A stretch of DNA of 64,000 bases from Roridomyces roridus (lineage: Eukaryota > Basidiomycota > Agaricomycetes > Agaricales > Mycenaceae), in NCBI GenBank assembly GCA_029378245.1, contig JARKIF010000001.1:3844001-3908000 (forward strand), given 5' to 3'. A program made the translations under genes and the position numbers. Below are positions 56,550-64,000 of the stretch, in pieces; the stretch's first letter is position 1, and each line of letters starts with the position of its first letter. The notes beneath the pieces are model-generated. The model was not told where the DNA came from and ran no database searches. It saw only the letters and a list, made by a program, of their open reading frames with translations.

Positions 56550-56963
56550 TGTCAACGATGCCCTCGGCATGACCAGAGTGATCATGCCGAGGAGGGGTTA
56601 CTCATAGGGTCACAGGGGAAGCTCCACAGAACTCTATTAAGAGAGGAGCAGTGTAGGGGTAATTAAGGGTCAGGGACCGATTGTACAGGAGAACGCTCCT
56701 GAGGGATTCAGTATTTATACCTGGGTAGAATCTCATGTACAGTAGATTCTACCTCGTCTAATCTCCAGCGCTACTTTGGCTTACGGGTTATGTTCTCTTC
56801 CCTCACGGATACAACCCGACTCGCCTATTCGCCGAGACTCAACTCGTCTCCACTCGACGTTCTCGAGCTCGCCGACCTTCTCGTCGTACCCGGCCGTGTC
56901 ACCTACGCCGTTCCGCATCTGATCCGATCACCTGGCAAGCCGGCCTAGACGCTGTCGTTGACA
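56550..56963 (+). repeat. LTR-like sequence, copy 2 of the direct repeat
   Basis: Begins TGTCAACGA and ends TCGTTGACA, a 9-base inverted pair as at LTR ends, with a TATTTATA box in between. The right two thirds match 51530-51813. The 5 flanking bases (ACACA versus GCCAC) do not match, so a simple solo LTR with target duplication is not proven. Confidence 0.45.
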
Positions 56964-57849
56964 GCCACCGCTGCGAACAAATTCGGTCGACGCGCTGCTA
57001 GCCGTCTCTCTCCTGGGCAGCACAACATTACGCTATCCCTTTGTATCCGGATGGTGCGTTGTCGTTGCTTATAAAGCGCTTAACGCTAATCAACTTTTCC
57101 AGTGCAACTCGCACGCATCGCTGACCGCCGAAGAGGGATGTACTTGTGGGGGATTCGAGAGGGTCCGGACCTTAGCGGGCGAGGGTATCAAAGCGGGCTG
57201 CATGGTGTGTCGAGTCATTTCATTCTCCGCCAGCCAAAACTCATCACAGTTATCTAGCGCGTTCACTTGTATCCTTGAAAACGAATGCCGCATTCATCTC
57301 GCATCACACGCACATCGACGACACGATCCAGGCACGCGACTGCGGGCTGCCTGGTGGGCAATTGGCTTCCAAGTGCGGGCGGTGAAGAGGAGGGCGCTGG
57401 GGTGGGAGGGCGTATATTATTGGATTCATTCTCCTTTTTTGTCCGTTCCAATGCATTCAATTTCTACTCCTAATACCTGAGCACAAGTCAATTGCAAGAT
57501 GGGTGAAACCGGGTAGCCAGCAATGAATGCTATGTACAGGACCTGTCAAATCGGTTGGATGCCAGCTGAATCTTCCAGCTGTATCTACGTCAAGCTGGAT
57601 CCGTGTGGCACCCATTCAAGGGAAAGTATGGAATCCATCGGTATGACATGTGAATTCCAGGCGACAGATTTATATGTACCACAGATGCTCGCCACCTGGA
57701 TTCCACCTGGAAACACTTTGGGTGTGTAGTCTTGCCACATGAATTTCAGGGTTGGCACAAAGACTGACTGGCAAGTAGCATTTGGAATTTCTGCATGTAC
57801 ACTATACACATTCATTGTCCATATCCCAAGAGACTAAGACTGAATTTTA
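56964..57849. other. No supported gene
   Basis: Contains a CTTATAAAG box near 57067 and a segment (57555-57730) resembling debris at 55090-55160, but no coding family or RNA recognised. Confidence 0.35.
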
Positions 57850-58230
57850 AGGTTACGAGAACTTCACTTGTTAAGTTCTTGTTCTTTTAGAATTTCAGTG
57901 GGCCAAATTTTGGGTGAGGTTCAGTAAAGGGGACTTTTGATTATGGCGGCTGTGCACTTTGCTTTTTGCGGCCACAATCATTGATTTTGTCAGCTGCCAT
58001 CAGCACATTTTTCCTTTCATTCTGGAGCCTCTCATTTTGCACCAATTGACTTGAGATTTTGGAAGTACGTTCCTGGTTCTCTAACTTGAGTTTTGCTCTG
58101 CAAGATTGAGCTTTCATTTCCAATATTGTATATGCTATTTTTGATTTACCCATGTTTTGGGATTGGCTCATCTCAAGTTCACCAGAGGTACAAGGTCTTT
58201 GCAATATCCATCTGCTTGAAGCTTAGGGTA
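57850..58230 (+). repeat. Dispersed repeat with hairpin start, copy 1
   Basis: Matches 62895-63285 with moderate divergence: TACGAGAACTT...AAGTTCT, GGCGGCTGTGC, GTCAGCTGCCATCAG, TTTTTCCTTTC, CCAGAG. It starts with an imperfect hairpin. Confidence 0.55.
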
Positions 58231-59065
58231 CTACAATGTGGATGGCAGCTTTCAAACAAATGGGGAAATTTTGTGGGATCCAAATTATGTTGAACTCTCT
58301 GATCCTGCTCTATGCATCAAAATCCATATACTTGTACCTGTAGACAACCACGGTGTAATTCCTACATGACATCAGGCACTTGGTTTTTTTAGTCCTACTG
58401 CTGCTTTAGACTCCAAATTTCTCCTGAGCACCCTGGGCTGTTCCGGGCAAGCTTCGGGAACACATCTGCGCAGTGCAGGCCAAGCATCCCAGTTTCCTCA
58501 AGTGTCTGGCTGAGATATCACTTGCTTGGTCATTTTACAAAAGGGCAGTAAACCTTCATGAGCTGTTGGTGCCATTTTCATGATGGTAGGCCTGCTTGTG
58601 GCGGAAAGTGGGAAGCCTTTGTGCACTGTGATCTGAATTGATCAGGGTTCAGCAAGGACCGGCAGTGGCAGATTCGCTCTTCAGTCTTATCCAGTGGATC
58701 CGGTTGACGTCTGGGGCCACACTGGGTCCAACATGGGTCACATATCCCTGTGCCAACTATTTGCTCCTGAGCAACAGATGTTTCATGGTCTCTGGCCACC
58801 ATTTCCATTGTCATATGTCTATTGGTGGCAGACAGTTTGAAGCATCAGTTCATTGTCGTTTCCTTTGGACTGTGTCACTATTAACTAACTGGTGTGTCTT
58901 GCAAAGTTGAAGGTTTTTGCGGTATTGTCACGTGTGACTGATGTCACGGTGAGGAACCTGCACCGTCACATGTGACAAATTTCTTCACCTTGTCTCCGCT
59001 CGATCAGAGAAGGTAAAAAAAAATGAAGTTCTCGTATATGCCATGCTTGCAACGGCCCTTCCCCC
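58231..59065. other. No supported gene; contains a strong palindrome
   Basis: At 58924-58977 two arms (TGTCACGTGTGAC...GGTG and CACCGTCACATGTGACA) could form a hairpin, perhaps the remains of a small TIR element. Otherwise only short unsupported frames. Confidence 0.35.
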
Positions 59066-59579
59066 TGTTAAGATCCGATTCCAAAGGCAAAGTCCGGAGT
59101 AGGTACCGGAACTCCGGGCATAACTGGAGTTGGAGATTTGACTGGAGGAATGATGTAAGAGCACCACAGAGGATTAGGGTGTCAAAGTCGCCTTGCTATG
59201 TTGGTAGGAAGGGGATGAAGAGGAACCAGCCAAGACGAGTAGTCAAGAACGTCAATTATCAACTGAGGTACAATACACATAAGGAAAGTCTTATATACAA
59301 GTAAGTAGAGATGCATGTCATTACCACAGATCACAAGTGAAGATGGACTAGTACGGCTATGTGGATATAAGCTGATTAAGTCCGCACGGAGGGAACATGT
59401 AGATGTTCTGGATGGTTACCATGTCCGGATGGGAAACACTCAGATACCTTCATCGCGTGAAAACCTGTAGAACCCGCATAACTCCGAGGAGCGCGTGATG
59501 CGCTACGACATCTGAACCGGAGTTCGAGGGGTTCCGGGATGGAACCGGAATCTGGTTGGTGTTGGAACGGGACATAACA
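59066..59579 (-). mobile_element. Solo LTR (copia-like)
   Basis: 514 bp. Read on the minus strand it starts TGTTATGTCCCG and ends CGGATCTTAACA, giving TGTTA/TAACA inverted ends. A GTATATAAG TATA-like box lies about mid-way (near 59293-59301). It is flanked by a 5-bp CCCCC on both sides (59061-59065 and 59580-59584), consistent with a target duplication, although low-complexity flanks weaken that test. No internal retroelement genes adjoin it. Confidence 0.65.
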
Positions 59580-62500
59580 CCCCCCAAGTGTATCCTTGTT
59601 GCCCATGGCCAGCAAGTTTGACAGATGCATGCAAGCCATGAGGACATCATTGGTGTCCCGACTGTCACAGGTCCTCACGACATCACAGCAGTTTCAGTTC
59701 TATGTAAACATTTTTGGCTAGATACCTATGTTGTACATAGGGGTCTGGAGGAAAAAAGACGAGGCATGAATTTCAACCATCTACACTCCACGGAATTACC
59801 GGAGGATTCCTTGGTCCCAAGACTCTGTATAGTGGCTTTGGATGGTATTCCAAAGTGCAACATGTGTTTTATTTGGCAAGGCATCCATTCAGAGACACAG
59901 GATGTGTCGAGAAATGTGGGCATCATCACTCAGGTGAATTGTATCTGACAGACAGTAACTGTTGCAAAAACAAACATCTGGCACACTGGAATTATACCCC
60001 CTGATATTGTTCCGCGTCCTCCAACGGTCTGATATACTGGGAATGTGATCCAGAGTGCACAACAGTGAGAAAACACTGGTTGATGTGATTAGATCCAATG
60101 ACAGTATAATATAATTGATATCTATGTCCTAAGCACTGTAAAACGGCCGTAGGAATCGATTGGTCCATGTCCGATGACAATTGGACGAGAATTGAAGTCA
60201 GAACAATGCAAATACTGCAAGTGATCGAAATCTCACAAAATTTGACAAAAATCGAGCCGCGCCTTATGTTCCGCATTTAGCTGTAATTGCCAAAAAATAA
60301 AAAAGGAAGGAAAAAAAGGAAAAGGGAGGAGAGAGAAAAGAGAGGATTTCAACCTCACAGCTTTGCAAATCCCCTTCTAAATTTCAATCCTTGAGTCTGC
60401 GTGGTTCCATTTTTTTTCTCATGCACCTCCGGCACGCATTTAAGCCAAGGGCCCAAGAGCCACGTGAGCGACAAGAAAATCGTGGGACATCGCCTTGTTG
60501 AGTTACTTGTGTTGGAGATCGCTGATGGTCAGCACGGCTGTGTCATCGGGTGGCCCGTGCGCGGGTACATACACTGACTCGGAAAAAGTAATGGATCACC
60601 AGATCTTGAAAATTGGATGCGGTGTCAAGCCCGATGGAGGGACATTGGAAACTGGTTGTGGGGTGTAGTAGGAGCACTAGGAGGGCTACTATTAGCAGGT
60701 ACAAATCGGAGTCCGAAATCGGCTTTGTTCGGCTTCAGTGGTGTGTCAAACGCGAACATGTGATCCATTTGTTATTCTGCATTTGGTTGAACCACACTAT
60801 TTGCCGTGAAACACTGCAACGACTGACCCAAATGAGCTCAAATGTTGTACAGCTCCTCTTCACTATCCCATCTTCCATCTGTGAGCCAAAGCAGTGCACT
60901 TCCGGCCTGCTCAGGGACTCAGAAACATCAAACGAAGAAATCAGTAAAATAATCCTCCCGTGTACCCGGGACCCCCTACCTGTATGGTATAACTTGTCAG
61001 TGGGAGATCATGGATGCTGGAAAAGCTTAGTTGTCCTCAAAAAGTGGAAATTCAATGTGCAGAGTCCTCCATTCAATTTTCATTGCCGAGCTGAACATTG
61101 GGTTGAAAGTTCAGCACTTGTTCTCAGGTGTCTTGAGTGTCAATGCCATACCAAAACTGACCAGGATGAAGCCTAGGATACTCTACTTCATTAATCCAAT
61201 GTCCCAGGTACAGGAACAGAGCTACATATATGCCCCGAGACCAGATAGTGTTGTTTTTCAGCTCTGATCTGTGGCCGGATTTTTGCATAGGGTCAACCAT
61301 CACACCATCGAGTCTGTACATCTTCTAGGCATCTCATAGGATCCAAAATAGCACAACTGATCAATCAAGACCCAGAAATATGGCTTATCGGGGCTGTTGG
61401 GAGGCTCCTTGCTCAGGCTGTATATACAGATCATGCAAAAATCAACATCAGGCAACCACCCACCATGCACGTCTGCATGAGTTGCCTTTCTTACACTCTA
61501 GGTGTAACGCAGTGACCGGCATCTACTGTATTCAGCCGGATTTTCACATTGTGCAAGGCCCTATTTCAAGATCAAGGCCACCAAAGAACCGTGGCCAAAC
61601 GGTGGTGGAAGTTCTTCGACCCTGATAGGGTGTGAGGTGGTCACAGTCACCTTGCCTGTGTCATTGGGGCAGTCCTTAGGATTGGAAGAGTTGCCCTATA
61701 CATGCTTGAGACCTCTCATTAAAGACTACTGGCAGGCCATGGGCACCTTTGCCATGTTAGTGGTCACCACTTCATTGACCAAGGGCTTCACAACCAACCC
61801 ACTTGAGACCGGATTTTTGGGCCCAGAATTGCTCAACAGACATCAAGCTATCATCCAGTCCAACTTCCAGTTGCACCTGCAGCATTAAGTCCAGATAAAA
61901 GATCAAACACACGGATTTGACGGAAACCAGATTTTAAAATGGATCACTTTCATTTTTGTGATCGCTCTGCTTTAGCAAGGAGAGGGTCAGGCAACTCAAT
62001 ATTTTACGGGTATATACTAGACCCTATAAGCTTCCTTTGAAGACCTTAACATTGCCCAGAAGTGGCGTGGCTGTGAAGCAATGCATCAAACAATTTCGAA
62101 CCACGCGTGATCCATTACTTTTTCCGAGTCAGTGTAGAGCCGCCATCAGATTGCGGAGCCTCAGTCGTTTCCCATTACGCCCCTTTATTCCTACCTCTGC
62201 TACCTTACTTACAGGCTGTAGTCTTCTACAGGTAGGTATTTATATGAGTCGTTTCCCATTGGCGCCTGAGTCTTCTACAACTTGCTGTGCTCGAGCTGTG
62301 CCAGTCCCGTACTGATGAGGGATAGCTACCCCCGTTTTGTTTTTTCTTCGCCGGCTTCTGCATCTGCACACACATGCCCGTATTGTGTCACGTCTCTCCC
62401 TGTCTCCGCCGGTATATAACATCAAATGCCCTGGATCCTCCCTATTTCTCTCCCGCCCTCGGACCTGGTACCACCCTCAATGGAGAAGCAGGAAAATGCC

Positions 62501-62894
62501 GCTCGTCACACTGCTGTAGCCTGACATTGTCGGATGGGATGGGCTGCTTTGTGGACTACGGTGCATGTCAAGCACACCCTCTTTTCCTCGTCAACTCACC
62601 TGCGGTAACACTCAGGCACCTCTCGGGCTCCACCGCAGGCATGATGTCGGTGCCACATCGCGCCCCTTCATTGTGCGCCTATCACTGAATTTTGCGAAAT
62701 CTGGATACCCCACTGGCCAGGTAATATTTCCAATCTGGCCCATTTGGCACCACTTCCTGGCTCGGGGTGGGGCCAGATGAATAAGACCCGGATCCGGCCA
62801 GGTATGGCTACATGTGCTGGCACTGATAGCCACTCCCGAGGCTAAATCAAATATTTCCAGACATATCCAGTGTGTGGCTTTTCAACCTGTGCTT
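59580..62894. other. Long region without a supported gene
   Basis: About 3.3 kb of lower-GC sequence with only short frames. The longest (60613-61176) has no recognisable domain and no homolog in the window. A polypurine tract lies at 60292-60349. Possibly old transposon remains. Confidence 0.35.
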
Positions 62895-63285
62895 GTTACG
62901 AGAACTTACTTGCTAAGTTCTCGTTCTTTTAAAATTCAGTCAGGCCACTGGCAGAATCCCAACAACTTTTTATATGCGTTCAGACTTTTGGTGAGGGCGG
63001 CTGTGCTGTTTCCTTTTTGCAGCTACAATCAGCAATTTTGACAGCTGCCATCAGTGAGTTTTTCCTTTCTCTCCAGAGCATTCAATTTCCGCTGAAATGA
63101 CCTGAGATTTTGCAAGCACACTCCTAGTAACTGGACTCGAGTTTCGTTCCCTCAATGTGAGGTCTCATTTCAGATATTACATATGATATCTGTGATTTAC
63201 CTGTCGTTTGCAATCAGCTCATTTTCAGTTAACCAGAGACCTTGGGTCTCTGGGATGTAGTTAGGCTGAAGAATGAGGTGTACTA
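62895..63285 (+). repeat. Dispersed repeat with hairpin start, copy 2
   Basis: Second copy of the repeat at 57850. Here the initial hairpin is perfect: CGAGAACTTA / TAAGTTCTCG with a 5-base loop. Confidence 0.55.
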
Positions 63286-63602
63286 TTGCCTAGAACACCG
63301 TCCTTGAAAATTACAAAAAATCTTTGCAGCCAAAAGAACATAAATTCTGTGATGGATATTCATATGCATGAAAAAAAAAATGATATGAAAGAAATAGATG
63401 TAAGCTTACTGTGTGCGCCTCAGGTCTGCTTGACTCCCAGAGCCGTACGTGTAGACTCGCGACACAATCGCGACATGACAATTACTCTCTGAGAGGAGTG
63501 ATAGACTAAGTCCTGAACTTCAAACCTGAACTTTGCGTTCAGTTCGGTTCGGTTCGAGTTCGAACCATTTTCTCGAACCGGACTTTGACAACACTAGTGA
63601 TA

Positions 63603-63722
63603 GTGTCCTCGACTCCTCATCATGTCGTGGTTCGGCGAGTAGTAGTGGTCAATGGAAATGATGACAGGAAGACGAGAATCCAATAGTTCCTTTGGCAGGA
63701 TGCTATCGTCATTAGGGAGCGG
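63603..63722 (-). pseudogene. FL6: internal fragment of an F-box/LRR-like gene
   Basis: Reads NDDSILPKELLDSRLPVIISIDHYYSPNH on the minus strand, matching YDDTILPVELLDPRLPIIVSLEDYHS of FL3. It is cut on one side by the GAACCGGACTT-AACACTA repeat end and on the other by the ACTCGCGAGTA-rich block. Confidence 0.6.
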
Positions 63723-63725
63723 CAC

Positions 63726-63870
63726 GAGTATCGAGTGCTGCGAATACTCGCAGCATTTCACTCGCGAGTACGAGTATTCATACTCGCGAGTGGGTGGTGG
63801 CTGTGCTACTCGTGCGAGTGCGAGTATTGGTTTCCAAAAACCTTGGTACTCGCGAATATTCACCTAGCTA
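63726..63870. repeat. ACTCGCGAGTA-rich block
   Basis: Many overlapping copies of ACTCGCGAGTA, CGAGTATT and AATACTCG in both orientations within 145 bases, like the subterminal repeats of the other TIR elements here. Ends not defined. Confidence 0.45.
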
Positions 63871-64000
63871 CCGTAAGCTCACGGAACAGACCCAGATAGG
63901 CAATTTGATCACCAGCATCACTCGGCATCACTTGGCATGCCGGCATGTAGCAATCACTCCGTAATGTATGTCTATTCCTGTACAGAATTCAATTTACCTA

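Noticed and set aside
51530..56965. Complete LTR retrotransposon with the two direct repeats as LTRs
   Set aside because: The interval encodes a NACHT-ankyrin receptor and no gag, protease, RT or integrase; flanking duplications do not match.
58924..58977. Transcription terminator hairpin
   Set aside because: Intrinsic terminators of this type are bacterial; no gene ends here and no T-run follows.
60613..61176. 187-codon plus-strand frame
   Set aside because: No signal, domain, splice context or paralog; amino-acid content looks random. Not called as a gene.

Overview
The window is nuclear DNA of a filamentous basidiomycete, most likely an Agaricomycete. Genes are broken by many short GT-AG introns of about 45-57 bases. 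The gene content (F-box families, small Ser/Thr kinases, type B carboxylesterases, a GT2 cell-wall glycosyltransferase, a NACHT-ankyrin receptor) fits that group, and the repeats are typical fungal DNA transposon relics and solo LTRs. No bacterial operons, rRNA, tRNA or CRISPR were seen. I label paralogs K1-K3 (kinases), FB1-FB3 (long double F-box proteins), FL0-FL6 (shorter F-box/LRR-like proteins) and CE1-CE5 (carboxylesterases).

Layout. 1-642: 3' end of a TKL-type kinase. 1088-14137: two kinase/double-F-box units (K1-FB1, K2-FB2) mixed with FL genes. 14272-15368: S-methyl-5'-thioadenosine phosphorylase, single copy. 15502-28440: four head-to-tail carboxylesterases on the minus strand with a period near 3.3-3.4 kb. 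29300-36237: a single-copy cell-wall core, a GT2 glycosyltransferase (minus) and a GH16 glucanase/transglycosylase (plus), divergently transcribed. 36345-47333: a second set of FL, CE, FB and K genes in the opposite orientation and mirror order, so the core sits between two inverted arms. 47334-64000: a repeat-rich tail with a TIR element inside an F-box fragment, a PIF/Harbinger transposase, a NACHT-ankyrin gene, a solo LTR, several dispersed repeats and long stretches with no gene I can support.

The central theme is a divergent gene pair, a small Ser/Thr kinase and a protein with two F-box modules, sharing an intergenic region of roughly 285-300 bp and present three times. Only the middle copy (K2-FB2) has both partners open. 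In copy 1 the F-box partner is deleted and frameshifted. In copy 3 the F-box partner has a 10-bp duplication and the kinase has an in-frame stop ahead of a conserved basic tail. The other families decay in a similar way: a CACTA-like element splits the catalytic serine codon of CE2, a hAT-like MITE splits FL4, and FL0, FL6 and a lone last exon are fragments. This is a birth-and-death locus.

Gene structures were read by hand from splice signals and paralog comparison. Exon edges quoted to the base are those where the reading frame confirms the join. Functions are family-level inferences.
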